A DNA stretch of 64,000 nt from Deltaproteobacteria bacterium (GTDB taxonomy: Bacteria; Desulfobacterota; Desulfomonilia; UBA1062): assembly GCA_015486075.1 (NCBI GenBank), contig WFSG01000044.1:1-64000 (forward strand), read 5' to 3'. This document shows positions 44,548 through 54,263 of this stretch, in pieces. Each line of letters starts with the position of its first letter. The first letter of the stretch is position 1. The translations under genes and the position numbers were made by a program. The notes beneath the pieces were generated by a model. The model was not told the DNA's origin. It did not search any database and was given only the letters and a program-made list of their open reading frames with translations.

Positions 44548-46200
44548 CTAGGGCAACACGTGGTATCTCTGAAGGTCTCTAGGCACGTACCAGTCCTCAA
44601 TGTTATACATGATGCCAGCAGGTGCTGGTTTTATACCCCTGAACCTTGAGCTTACAGCAGGCAGACTGTAAGGCACGTAGAGAAACACGTAAGGTTGGTC
44701 TTGCGCCAGTATTTCCTGTATTCTGAAGTAGCACCTTTTTCTTTTCTCATTGTCAAAGGTGTGTCTACCTTCTTCAAGCAACCTGTCCACCTCTGGGTTG
44801 GAGTAGCCAACAAAATTGAGTCCCCCGGGTCCAGTATTGCTAGAGTGCCAAACCGTGTAAAGATCAGGGTCCTGTGTTATGTTCCAGCCAAGTATCACGG
44901 AATCGAAGTTTCTCTTGTCAATGAATTCCTTGAGAAAGACCGTCCATTCCACTATTCTTATCTTTACCTTTATCCCTATCTTTGCAAGTCTCTGTTGTAT
45001 TATTATCGCAGCCTTTTTCCTCATTCCATTGCCTTGGTTTGTCATTATGGTAAACTCAAATGGTCTGCCATCCTTATCCAGTATGCCGTCTCCATCGTGA
45101 TCCACGTATCCTGCCTTGGCGAGTAGCTCCAGTGCTTTTTCCCTGTTGTATGGGTATTTTCTTACGTTTGGATTATACCAAAATGTACCTGGCTTGTATG
45201 GTCCAGTTGCAACCTTGCCCAAGCCTAGTAATACACCCTTTATTATCTCTTTCTTGTCTATGGCATAGGCTATTGCCTGCCGCACCCTTCTGTCATCGAA
45301 AGGCTTTCGTCTAAGGTTAAACCCGAGGTATGTGTAGCCATCGGCAAGGTACCTGTATTTGTGGTACATGGTCTTGAATTTTTTGGTGTTTGTCTGCCTG
45401 AGATACTGTAGGGGACTCAATCCCATTATATCAATATTACCTGCCTTCAATTCCATAAACTGTGTTGTCTGATCAGGTATGATGACATAGGATATGCCAT
45501 TTAGGTAAGGTCTCTTCATGAAGTAATCCTTGTTTGCCTCAAGTACTATCCTGGAGCCCGTATCCCATCGCCTGAACTTAAATGGCCCTGTGCCAACCGG
45601 CGCATGGGTAAGTGGAGACTTTGCAACTGGTATACCTTTCAAGAGATGTTCGGGCAATATCTCAAGCCCCCAGCTTATGAGTGCAGGTGCAAAAGGCTTT
45701 GCATAGGTCACCTCGAAGGTATACTTGTCTATTACCCTTGCCCTTTTCACTAGCTTATATTTGCCTGCATAAGCGGTCGGAGTTGATGGATCAATGATGG
45801 TTTTGTAGGTGAACATGACATCATGTGACGTGAAAGGTGCACCATCGTGCCACCTTACATTCTTTCTCAAGTGGAATATTATTCTCTTGCCTCCGTCTTT
45901 GATTTCCCATGATTTTGCAAGGTCACCCACTATGTGATAATCCTTGTCGTATTTTACAAGGCCGTTGTATATAAGGCTACATACCTCGTGCGATGTGCTG
46001 TCCGACGCTAGCATTGGTATGAGATTGGATGCATCACCTATGGAAGACTCAACAAGTACGTCCCCATATGCGGGGACGTCAGTATTTTCTTTGGTTATTA
46101 CATGATGCTTGTGATTGCCGTCTGAACATGCTACTATTGTTGTTACCAAGGCAATGATGGCAAAAAGACACCGTACTCTTTTCATATACTTAGGACGCAT
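44548..46200 (-). CDS. ABC substrate-binding lipoprotein (family 5)
   Basis: This 550-residue protein has a signal peptide with lipobox IVAC ending at Cys25, then the SBP family-5 region: AKSWEIKDGGKRIIFHLRKNVRWHDGAPFTSHDVMFT. It captures oligopeptides, nickel chelates or another ligand for the permeases downstream. The start at 46200 has a TAGGA upstream; a later ATG (46185) would still give the signal peptide. It leads the operon. Confidence 0.93.
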   Translation of the reverse strand: MRPKYMKRVRCLFAIIALVTTIVACSDGNHKHHVITKENTDVPAYGDVLVESSIGDASNLIPMLASDSTSHEVCSLIYNGLVKYDKDYHIVGDLAKSWEIKDGGKRIIFHLRKNVRWHDGAPFTSHDVMFTYKTIIDPSTPTAYAGKYKLVKRARVIDKYTFEVTYAKPFAPALISWGLEILPEHLLKGIPVAKSPLTHAPVGTGPFKFRRWDTGSRIVLEANKDYFMKRPYLNGISYVIIPDQTTQFMELKAGNIDIMGLSPLQYLRQTNTKKFKTMYHKYRYLADGYTYLGFNLRRKPFDDRRVRQAIAYAIDKKEIIKGVLLGLGKVATGPYKPGTFWYNPNVRKYPYNREKALELLAKAGYVDHDGDGILDKDGRPFEFTIMTNQGNGMRKKAAIIIQQRLAKIGIKVKIRIVEWTVFLKEFIDKRNFDSVILGWNITQDPDLYTVWHSSNTGPGGLNFVGYSNPEVDRLLEEGRHTFDNEKRKRCYFRIQEILAQDQPYVFLYVPYSLPAVSSRFRGIKPAPAGIMYNIEDWYVPRDLQRYHVLP

Positions 46201-46286
46201 TTTCCTAACAGGATAGCAGAACCTTATGGCAAGGACAAGACACTATTTCTTACATATCAGGGAGTGCAGGTTTTTCGTAAGGGCCG

Positions 46287-49217
46287 ATGAAATTTTTAGC
46301 TGACCTACATGTCCACTCCAGGTTCTCAAGGGCTACTAGCAAGGATCTTACCATTCATTCGCTCGCCGTTGGCGCTAAGAAAAAAGGTATAGATGTACTG
46401 GGTACAGGAGACTTTACTCATCCACTCTGGATACAGGAGATTGAAGAAAACCTTGAGGAGGCAGAACCTGGATTATACCGCCTGAAAGAACGGGATTCTG
46501 GCGTGAGATTCGTGCTTACATCAGAGATAAGCACTATATACAAGCAAGGCGGTAAGGTTCGCAAGGTACATCACCTTATAGTTGCTCCCAGCCTTGAGGT
46601 TGCACGCAAGATAGGTTCTTCATTGGCAAGGGTAGGTAACATAGTGTCGGACGGTAGGCCTATACTTGGGATTAGCTCGAGGGACCTTCTCGATATTGTG
46701 TTATCGGCCGATAGCAGTGCATTTCTAATCCCTGCTCACATATGGACGCCATGGTTCTCAGCGCTTGGGTCCAAGTCTGGGTTTGATTCCATAAAGGAGT
46801 GTTATGGTGACCTTGAACCATACATATTCGCCGTTGAAACAGGTCTTTCGTCAGACCCCCCAATGAACTGGCGGGTGAGCTCTCTAGACAGATATCACCT
46901 TGTCTCGAACTCTGACGCTCACTCGGCTGCGAAGATAGGGAGAGAGGCGACCATATTCTCGTGCGATATGAACTATTACTCCATGATGGATGCCATGAAG
47001 ACAGGGATTTCGCTGGAGGGCACGGTAGAATTCTTTCCAGAAGAGGGAAAGTATCACCTTGATGGCCACCGGGCATGCGGCATTGTGCTGAAACCCGAGG
47101 AAACCAAGGAACTCGGAGGCATATGCCCGGTATGTTCAAAGCCCCTTACGGTGGGTGTACTAAACCGAGTGATAACGCTTGCTGATAGGGATAGCGGGGT
47201 AAGGCCAAAAAGCGCTAGGCCATTCTATTCTCTTATACCGCTTGCAGAGATCCTTGGCGAGATAATGGGGGTTGGTCCTTCCTCGAAAAAGGTGCAGACC
47301 CTGTACGAAAGACTGGTAAATCATTTGCATGGCGAGTTGAGACTGCTCATGGATGCAGACCTGGAAGAGGTAAAATCTGAAGCCGGAGAGATCCTTGGAC
47401 TAGCAATAGAAAGAATGCGTTTAGGAGACGTATACAAGGAACCAGGGTATGACGGTAAGTTCGGGAAGGTGAAGGTTTTTCATGAGAGCGAGATGCGCTC
47501 CTTGTTTGGAGGTCTCTCATCGTCTCGGGTCAGGGACAGTGCCTTATTTAAGAACAAAGCACAACCAATGGCAAAGAAAAAAGACAAAGAAGATGTTCGG
47601 GGTTTACTTACGGCTAATCAGGCTGACGTGGTGAAGTTCACAAAGGGCATGCTTGTCGTGCGGGCAGGTCCTGGTACAGGCAAGACAAGGGTACTGACCG
47701 AACGTATCCTTTACCTCTTAAACAAAGGTGTAAGGCCTGACTCTATACTTGCTCTTACGTTTACAACAAAGGCGTGCGATGAGATAAAACAAAGAGTTTC
47801 GAGGAATGGCCTGAATGTATATACCTTTCATTCACTGGCTGCCCGCCTGCTGAGGGATGCAGGTAGGACATTTAGAGTGGCTGACGACGACATACTGTCA
47901 AGTGAGTTTCCAGATAGAAAGGATTTGGTTGAAAAGGTCATGGCTAGCCTAGCAAGGTCTGAGGACCTGTATGATAACGCTCAGGCCGTGATGGATGAGC
48001 TCAGACTTAAGGGTTTGTATCCATTCGAGATGCTCATCTATGAGGCCATGGGAGTAGTATCGTCCTCCAGGATAGAGATCCATTGGGACCATGTAATGGT
48101 GGACGAATTTCAGGACACTAGCCCCTTGCAGTATTCGTTTTTAAAGTTGATTGCTAGGAAAGCCGAGAGTGTGCTTGTGATAGGAGATCCACGTCAGAGC
48201 ATTTACGCGTTTAGGGGTTCTGATCCAAGGATATTCGATCATCTGTGTGATGATTTTAGTGGAACAATGGAGGTCAGCTTAAAACGCTCATATCGCTTAA
48301 ATAGCACTGTAGCTAGTGCATCCAACAGCCTTATTGGCGAGGATGCAGTGGATGGTATGAGGCAAGGCATGCCTATAGAGGTAGTGAAAACCCCTTGGCC
48401 TGCCACATTCGTTGCCAGGGAGATAGAGCTCTTATCGGGTGGGCTATCACACAACAGCGCTGGAATGGCAAAGGCAGATTATGCATTGAGCCAGATAGCT
48501 GTTATAGTGCGTACAAGGGCGCATGCTAAGGCAATAACAAGGGCCTTGTCAGATGCATCCATACCGCACGAGGTTGCCTATGAAAGGCCATTCTCAGAAG
48601 TGAACGGTATCAGAGAACGGCTAGCCATATTGGATGATGGCGACTGGATACCCTGCGTAAGGGGTGTCGGTGAAAAGGCACTGGTTAAGCTTAATGCAGG
48701 TCAGGACATAGGTAGAGAGCTAAGCCAGAGGATAGAAAAGGCAAGAGTGCTTGTTGAGTCTAGGGACATCCCCATAGAGCAGAAGATACGCATGGTTGAG
48801 GAGTCCAACCTGTTTAACCTGGCTCCACTCCCGCAGGACCATGAGTTCTACAGGTATGCGATCTTGTTCGGGAACGACCTCGATGGCTTTATCCAGTGGT
48901 GCAGGCTGAAAAGGGATCACGAGGGTATGGGAGGAGAAAAGGTAAGGGTGCTCACGGCGCATGCAGTAAAGGGAATGGAGTTCAGGTGTGTGTTTATAGT
49001 TGGGCTTGAAAAAGGATTGTTCCCGTTGGCCAAAGAGCCTTTAAGAGATGAGGAAAACCTGTTCTATGTTGCCATGACCAGGGCAATAGACAGGTTATAT
49101 CTTGTGTACTCCCATGAACCGTCATGTTTCATTGAAAGAATTCCAGAGGTGCTAAAGGTGTTTCACGGTATTGAAGATAAAAATAAGGCTCCCAGGCAAA
49201 TGATGTTGTTCGATTGA
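46287..49217 (+). CDS. EndoQ-like PHP nuclease fused to UvrD helicase
   Basis: This 976-residue protein joins two DNA-repair modules. Residues 1-400 match endonuclease Q: PHP motif ADLHVHSRFSRATSKDL (His8, His10), GTGDFTHP, Glu80, His95/His96, AHIWTPWF, NSDAHS (Asp210, His212), and a zinc segment with C264 and CPVC at 280-283. EndoQ nicks DNA 5' to deaminated bases such as uracil and hypoxanthine. Residues 440-976 are an SF1A helicase: Walker A AGPGTGKT at 460-467, VDEFQDTS (605-612), GDPRQSIYAFRG, SYRLN, HAVKGMEF and YVAMTRAIDR. Both halves keep their motifs, so nicking and unwinding would be coupled. A short Lys/Gln-rich linker lies at about 420-440. Confidence 0.92.
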   Translation: MKFLADLHVHSRFSRATSKDLTIHSLAVGAKKKGIDVLGTGDFTHPLWIQEIEENLEEAEPGLYRLKERDSGVRFVLTSEISTIYKQGGKVRKVHHLIVAPSLEVARKIGSSLARVGNIVSDGRPILGISSRDLLDIVLSADSSAFLIPAHIWTPWFSALGSKSGFDSIKECYGDLEPYIFAVETGLSSDPPMNWRVSSLDRYHLVSNSDAHSAAKIGREATIFSCDMNYYSMMDAMKTGISLEGTVEFFPEEGKYHLDGHRACGIVLKPEETKELGGICPVCSKPLTVGVLNRVITLADRDSGVRPKSARPFYSLIPLAEILGEIMGVGPSSKKVQTLYERLVNHLHGELRLLMDADLEEVKSEAGEILGLAIERMRLGDVYKEPGYDGKFGKVKVFHESEMRSLFGGLSSSRVRDSALFKNKAQPMAKKKDKEDVRGLLTANQADVVKFTKGMLVVRAGPGTGKTRVLTERILYLLNKGVRPDSILALTFTTKACDEIKQRVSRNGLNVYTFHSLAARLLRDAGRTFRVADDDILSSEFPDRKDLVEKVMASLARSEDLYDNAQAVMDELRLKGLYPFEMLIYEAMGVVSSSRIEIHWDHVMVDEFQDTSPLQYSFLKLIARKAESVLVIGDPRQSIYAFRGSDPRIFDHLCDDFSGTMEVSLKRSYRLNSTVASASNSLIGEDAVDGMRQGMPIEVVKTPWPATFVAREIELLSGGLSHNSAGMAKADYALSQIAVIVRTRAHAKAITRALSDASIPHEVAYERPFSEVNGIRERLAILDDGDWIPCVRGVGEKALVKLNAGQDIGRELSQRIEKARVLVESRDIPIEQKIRMVEESNLFNLAPLPQDHEFYRYAILFGNDLDGFIQWCRLKRDHEGMGGEKVRVLTAHAVKGMEFRCVFIVGLEKGLFPLAKEPLRDEENLFYVAMTRAIDRLYLVYSHEPSCFIERIPEVLKVFHGIEDKNKAPRQMMLFD

Positions 49218-49220
49218 TTG

Positions 49221-50528
49221 GTGGTATGTGAAGTGGATGTAAACATCAAGGTTACCCTATATACGTTACTGCTCTTTGTACTCGTATTTCTTTCTGCATT
49301 CTTCTCGGGAAGCGAGACCGCGCTCATGAGATCCAACAGGTTCAAGATACGTCACCTGGCAGAAAAGGGTAACAAGAAGGCCTCCACTGTAGAGGATATA
49401 TTGAAGGAACCCGGGCAGCTAATAAGCTCCATACTGCTCGGTAACAATTTCCTGAACGTACTTGCCTCTGCCATTGCCACGGCACTTTTCATAAAGGTAT
49501 TTGGAGATAGGGGAATAGTGTATGCCTCTATTGCAATGACTGTGATACTTCTTCTCTTTGCAGAAATTACCCCAAAGACAATTGCAGCCTATAGGGCTGA
49601 CAAGATGTCCATGGCTGTGGCACGGCCACTCAAATGGATCATACTCTTTTTTAGCCCGGTGGCATCGATACTTACAGCTATATCAAGAAGTATGCTCTCT
49701 ATCTTCGGGGTACGCATGGAAAAAGAGGACAGGATTACAGAGGAAGACATAGGCTCTGTTATCGTGATGGGCAGAAAAGAGGGCTTTATACAGGAACCAA
49801 AGGCCAAGATGCTTATAGCAATAATGGACATGGATTCTGTCCCGGTTAAAAAGGTAATGATTCCGCTGAATAGCGTTATCTCCTTGCCAAAGGAGAGTAG
49901 CTTTGATGATGTGGTAAAAACCATAAGGTCAAGGAACTATTCCCGTTATCCTGTCTATGAAGGCAACCCTGATAATATAATTGGATATCTCCACATACGG
50001 GATCTATGGCAATATGTGAACAAAAGGAATGATTTCAGCATGGACAAGTGCTTGAGAGAGGCCATATTTATACCAGAAACAAAGTCCATACTAAAACAGC
50101 TTGTAGACTTCCAGAACATGCATGTTCACATGGTATTTGTGGTTGACGAATATGGTTCGCTCAAAGGTATGATTGCCCTTGAGGACATATTAGAAGAGAT
50201 AGTTGGAGAGATAGTGGATGAGCACGACGAGACGTTAAACCCCGTAGTACCAGTAAGACCTGGTACGTACCTGGTAAGGGGCAACATAGGGCTCAGGGAC
50301 CTAGGTAGGTACATGAAAAGGGATTTTCCCGAGGACTTTGATACGTTGGGAGGTCTTATCTTCAATATACTTGACAAGATCCCAGAGGAAGGAGACCAGG
50401 TGGAATGGGATGGTATGGTCTTTAAGGTAGAGCGCATGCGTTCCAACCGTATTGCAAGGGTAAAGATAATAGTAACAGGGAATAGAGATAAAGAGGGCAG
50501 CTCTGATACGGATAATATGGATAGTTAG
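49221..50528 (+). CDS. CNNM/HlyC-CorC family membrane protein
   Basis: This protein is about 435 residues. It has a DUF21 membrane domain (SAFFSGSETALMRSNRFKIRHLA, three to four helices), a CBS pair (PKESSFDDVVKTIRSRNYSRYPVYEG and VHMVFVVDEYGSLKGMIALEDILEEIVGEI), and a C-terminal CorC domain. The family is linked to Mg/Co efflux. Start is uncertain: TTG 49218, GTG 49221 and GTG 49236 are all in frame, and no ribosome site decides. It begins right after the helicase gene. Confidence 0.88.
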   Translation: MVCEVDVNIKVTLYTLLLFVLVFLSAFFSGSETALMRSNRFKIRHLAEKGNKKASTVEDILKEPGQLISSILLGNNFLNVLASAIATALFIKVFGDRGIVYASIAMTVILLLFAEITPKTIAAYRADKMSMAVARPLKWIILFFSPVASILTAISRSMLSIFGVRMEKEDRITEEDIGSVIVMGRKEGFIQEPKAKMLIAIMDMDSVPVKKVMIPLNSVISLPKESSFDDVVKTIRSRNYSRYPVYEGNPDNIIGYLHIRDLWQYVNKRNDFSMDKCLREAIFIPETKSILKQLVDFQNMHVHMVFVVDEYGSLKGMIALEDILEEIVGEIVDEHDETLNPVVPVRPGTYLVRGNIGLRDLGRYMKRDFPEDFDTLGGLIFNILDKIPEEGDQVEWDGMVFKVERMRSNRIARVKIIVTGNRDKEGSSDTDNMDS

Positions 50529-50576
50529 ATTGACCCAATACCTGGATTCTCGGGTGTTTTGATGAGAGGATAATAC

Positions 50577-51248
50577 CTATACCTTGTTTTTCCTTAGTAG
50601 AATCGTTGCATCTGAAGCACGTACATAGATCGGCTGTACATCAGTCTTGCCATCCACACGTTCTTTCATGCCCAGGATCCCTATTATGTATGCCCTTGGA
50701 AACCAGAGGGACATTGGACCCTTATGAAAGAGTTTACCGAGACTGCTTTCAAGGATATCCGAGTAAATAACAAGCCCGTCTCCTATGAAAAGGCTGTCTG
50801 TGGAACAGATATGTACCATGTCTTGGGGCCTTAGATTAAAGTAGGGACTCAATATTTCTCCATCCGGCGAGTATATTGAGCAGAACACCTCTTTTTTTCT
50901 CGCATCCATCACAGGGATTATTTGCATCTCTTGGGGGCATGCATTATAAGCGAGTGCATCTAGGGTACATACACCCACCATTGGAGAGTTTACTGCCTTG
51001 GCTATACCGCTGGCAGTGGCAATACCTATTCTTATCCCTGTAAATGATCCTGGGCCACGGCCCACTGCAACCAGATCTATGTCATCAAGTCTTATTTCTG
51101 CCATGTTCAGTGCATGATCTATAATGTTGAGGAGTGTTTCAGCGTGCCCCTTGTGGAGGTTCGCAGTTATTTCGCATACGTTTCTTCCATCTTTCAACAC
51201 TGCAACGGATGCAATGGCAGTGGATGTATCTAATGCCAGTATGTTCAT
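50577..51248 (-). CDS. tsaB: tRNA threonylcarbamoyladenosine protein TsaB
   Basis: This 223-residue ASKHA protein lacks the metal-dependent active site of TsaD and is the TsaB partner for t6A37 synthesis. Motifs: ILALDTSTAIASVAVL, KGHAETLLNIIDHAL and VGRGPGSFTGIRIGIA. The start overlaps rseP by 4 bases. It ends the five-gene minus-strand operon. Confidence 0.94.
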   Translation of the reverse strand: MNILALDTSTAIASVAVLKDGRNVCEITANLHKGHAETLLNIIDHALNMAEIRLDDIDLVAVGRGPGSFTGIRIGIATASGIAKAVNSPMVGVCTLDALAYNACPQEMQIIPVMDARKKEVFCSIYSPDGEILSPYFNLRPQDMVHICSTDSLFIGDGLVIYSDILESSLGKLFHKGPMSLWFPRAYIIGILGMKERVDGKTDVQPIYVRASDATILLRKNKV

Positions 51249-52330
51249 TGCTTGCCCTTGGAGAATATCCTTATGATGTCACTGTAGAATGCAAGCAGGG
51301 TAAGTAGGGTGAGCAGAAATATCCCTATTTGCTGTGCTATTTCCCTTGGCCTACCAACAACCGGTCTTCCTGTGATCCATTCTATGCAAAGGAGAAGCAG
51401 GTGGCCTCCATCTAGTATGGGGATGGGGAGCAGGTTTATCAGGCCTAAATTGATACTTATGAAGGCTATCATGGAAAGGAAGGGGAGCCATCCCTCTCTG
51501 AATGTCTCTCCTGATATCTGTGCTATCATGATAGGCCCGCCCAGGCTTTTCCGTATATCAATGGATCCGTTCAAAACCTTCCAGAAACCAATACAGGTGA
51601 TCTTGAGAACTCTGTAACTTTGTGCCATTCCCCAGTACATGCCTTTAAAGGGCCCATACGTTTGTATCATTGTACTACCCATTGGGCTTATACCTATTAT
51701 AGGCCTCATTATCCTCTCTCCGAATATATCTTTCGTAGTCTTCATCTGGGGCATAACATGTATGATTAAAGACCTAGATTCTCTCTTTACGGTTATTTCA
51801 AGAGGTTTATTTTTCTTGTATGCCTGCTGTATCACGGGCGAGATATCTTTCCATAGCTTTATGCCTTTGCCGTTTATTGATATTATTGTATCCCCTTTAG
51901 ATATCCCCGCGGAATACGCCGGTGATTGTCTTTGAACCTCCCCAACAACGGGTAAAAGCCTAGGTATGCCTGACCATGCAAGGACTGTGTATATGATAAA
52001 TGCCAGCACCAGGTTTGCCACTGGACCTGCTGCCACGATGGACGCCCTTGAGAGTAAACTTTTCCTTGAGAATGATTTCTCTGGTTCAATGTGGGTTAGT
52101 TCTTCGTCTTCCTCGATATTTTCTCCAAGTAGTTTTACATAGCCCCCAAGAGGGACGACCGAAAGCGCATACTCTGTCTCACCGATACGCTTTTTCACAA
52201 TTGCAGGGCCAAAGCCAAGTGAAAACTTAAGCACCCCCACCCTGTTTAACTTTGCAAGAGTGAAATGACCAAGTTCGTGGAAGAAGATGAGTATGCCAAG
52301 AACTATGATAAATGCGAGTAACGTGTTCAT
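51245..52330 (-). CDS. rseP: Site-2 protease RseP
   Basis: This 361-residue inner-membrane zinc metalloprotease has the catalytic HELGH at 18-22, a PDZ domain (about 110-200, SPAYSAGISKGDTIISING), and the second-motif LLPIPILDGGHLL near residue 300. RseP cuts anti-sigma factors and signal peptides. The neighbours dxr, cdsA and uppS are the classic context. It overlaps dxr by 4 bases. Confidence 0.95.
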   Translation of the reverse strand: MNTLLAFIIVLGILIFFHELGHFTLAKLNRVGVLKFSLGFGPAIVKKRIGETEYALSVVPLGGYVKLLGENIEEDEELTHIEPEKSFSRKSLLSRASIVAAGPVANLVLAFIIYTVLAWSGIPRLLPVVGEVQRQSPAYSAGISKGDTIISINGKGIKLWKDISPVIQQAYKKNKPLEITVKRESRSLIIHVMPQMKTTKDIFGERIMRPIIGISPMGSTMIQTYGPFKGMYWGMAQSYRVLKITCIGFWKVLNGSIDIRKSLGGPIMIAQISGETFREGWLPFLSMIAFISINLGLINLLPIPILDGGHLLLLCIEWITGRPVVGRPREIAQQIGIFLLTLLTLLAFYSDIIRIFSKGKQ

Positions 52331-53454
52331 TTGATCAATTTCCTCGTGTATTCACGGGTCTTTTTGTCCAACATAACTATATCCTCGGGCGAGTGTATCT
52401 CCTCATTGTAAAGACCCTCCATGGAGGCCTCTACAATCTCTATTATCTGGTCAAAGTGTATGCGCCGTCTAAGGAAGGCATCAACGGCAACCTCGTCTGC
52501 AGCGTTCATTATGCAGGCTAACTGTGGTTTTGCAGCTGCTTGCCTGGCCAGTCCAAGTGCAGGAAACCTATCTGGGTCGGGCGGGAAGAATTCTATTGCA
52601 GGCACATTGCTAACCTCTAGAGAAGGCAGGTCTGTTGGCAACCTAAAAGGCCATCCAAGTGCATATGATATAGGTATTTTCATATCAGGGAATCCCATCT
52701 GTGCTTTTATACTTGTATCTTCGAATTCAACCATAGAATGGATTATACTCTGCGGGTGTATCCATACATCTATGTCTTTTACATCCATGTCAAAGAGCCA
52801 CGATGCCTCTATGATTTCGAGGCCCTTGTTCATCATGGTTGCTGAATCTATTGTAATCCTTTTTCCCATGCTCCACGTGGGGTGTCTTAAGGCCATCTCT
52901 GGTGTTACTCCACCCAATTTTTCTTTTGGTATATCCCTGAATGGACCGCCTGATGCAGTGAGAATTAGGCGTTTTACACTATTTGATGCCTCGCCTCTCA
53001 GACACTGGAATATGGCTGAATGTTCTGAATCGACCGGTATTATCTGAACATCATTCTTAGCTGCTTCTTCCTTTATAAACCTGCCCCCAATGACCATGGA
53101 TTCCTTGTTCGCGATGGCAAGGGTTATACCCATACGTACGGTCTCCAATGAAGGTAGGAAACCAGCGCTTCCTGATATGCCATTAAGCACTATGTCGGGC
53201 TTGGTGTGTCTTATGAGTTCAACTTGGGCATTTTGTCCTGTTATAATGCCTTCGTGTTTATCAACGGTTCCTTTGGGGCTCGAAACTGCAATCATGTCAA
53301 CATTGAACTCTTTTGCCTGTTTCATGAGCAGCTCAATGTTTGCATTGGCAGATAGGCCAACAACGTTGAATCTAGACCTGTGCATCCTTATGACTTCAAG
53401 CGTTGACCTTCCTATGGACCCGGTTGAACCAAGTACTAGAACATTTCTCTTCAT
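52327..53454 (-). CDS. dxr: 1-deoxy-D-xylulose 5-phosphate reductoisomerase
   Basis: This 375-residue MEP-pathway enzyme has the NADPH site VLVLGSTGSIGRSTLEVI, ANKESMVIGG, the metal region VDSEHSAIFQCL, and the HPTWSMGKRITIDSATMMNKGLE-type segment of the family. I start at ATG 53454, which shares one base with the cdsA stop; an in-frame start at 53631 runs back through cdsA and gives no homologous sequence. Confidence 0.96.
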   Translation of the reverse strand: MKRNVLVLGSTGSIGRSTLEVIRMHRSRFNVVGLSANANIELLMKQAKEFNVDMIAVSSPKGTVDKHEGIITGQNAQVELIRHTKPDIVLNGISGSAGFLPSLETVRMGITLAIANKESMVIGGRFIKEEAAKNDVQIIPVDSEHSAIFQCLRGEASNSVKRLILTASGGPFRDIPKEKLGGVTPEMALRHPTWSMGKRITIDSATMMNKGLEIIEASWLFDMDVKDIDVWIHPQSIIHSMVEFEDTSIKAQMGFPDMKIPISYALGWPFRLPTDLPSLEVSNVPAIEFFPPDPDRFPALGLARQAAAKPQLACIMNAADEVAVDAFLRRRIHFDQIIEIVEASMEGLYNEEIHSPEDIVMLDKKTREYTRKLIK

Positions 53455-54263
53455 CAATAGAGGGCCTTTGTAAGGAAATATAGTACCATGCCGACAGGTA
53501 CTATTCCATCCATTCGGTCTAGCATACCACCGTGTCCGGGTATCAGGTTGCCCATATCCTTGACCTTGCGGTCCCTCTTTATCATTGATGCCGTAAGATC
53601 CCCTGTAAGATCGAGTAAAGCTATACAACAACCTATTGTCCCTAGCGTAACCAGTCCTAGCCCGGCATTAAACGGTAACCAGATCTTCCAGGTAAGAGCA
53701 AGGAGGATTGCTGCAACTGCGCTAAAAAAAACACCGCCAAACAGTCCTTCCCAGGTTTTCTTGGGGCTTAATATCGGTGCTATGCCATGGCGGCCAAGGG
53801 TTTTACCCACATAGTATGCACCGATATCGGATGCAAAGGTGCATAGCAAGCCAAATATCATCCAAAATCTACCATCTTCGCCATTACGTAGAAGTATCCA
53901 GAAACAGAGCAAGCCAGAGGGGTAAATCATGCCAGATACTGCAAATATGACATCCTTGAGGTCTGAGCTTTTTCTTTCGTACAGGTACAGACCAAGTATT
54001 ATAATAACCAGCGAGACAATTGAGATTGAGAAATATACAAGGTCAAGTCTTAGGATATATGCAGACCACATAAGTGCTGTGGCACCAACGATGCCGGTCC
54101 ACATCAAGGGTCTTGAACCCCTGTCCAGGCATACGTTGTAGAACTCAAAAAGGCTAACATATATAACCACGTGAGCTGCTGCAAAGAATACCCACTGAGG
54201 CCCAATTATCACTGGTACTGCCAGGATTAAGACAAGGGCTAAAGCACTCAGGATCCGCTTCAT
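53454..54263 (-). CDS. cdsA: Phosphatidate cytidylyltransferase
   Basis: This 269-residue polytopic membrane enzyme forms CDP-diacylglycerol. It ends with the CdsA signature KDMGNLIPGHGGMLDRMDG and has SPKKTWEGLFGG, plus about eight hydrophobic helices. The ATG overlaps the uppS stop by 4 bases. Confidence 0.95.
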   Translation of the reverse strand: MKRILSALALVLILAVPVIIGPQWVFFAAAHVVIYVSLFEFYNVCLDRGSRPLMWTGIVGATALMWSAYILRLDLVYFSISIVSLVIIILGLYLYERKSSDLKDVIFAVSGMIYPSGLLCFWILLRNGEDGRFWMIFGLLCTFASDIGAYYVGKTLGRHGIAPILSPKKTWEGLFGGVFFSAVAAILLALTWKIWLPFNAGLGLVTLGTIGCCIALLDLTGDLTASMIKRDRKVKDMGNLIPGHGGMLDRMDGIVPVGMVLYFLTKALY

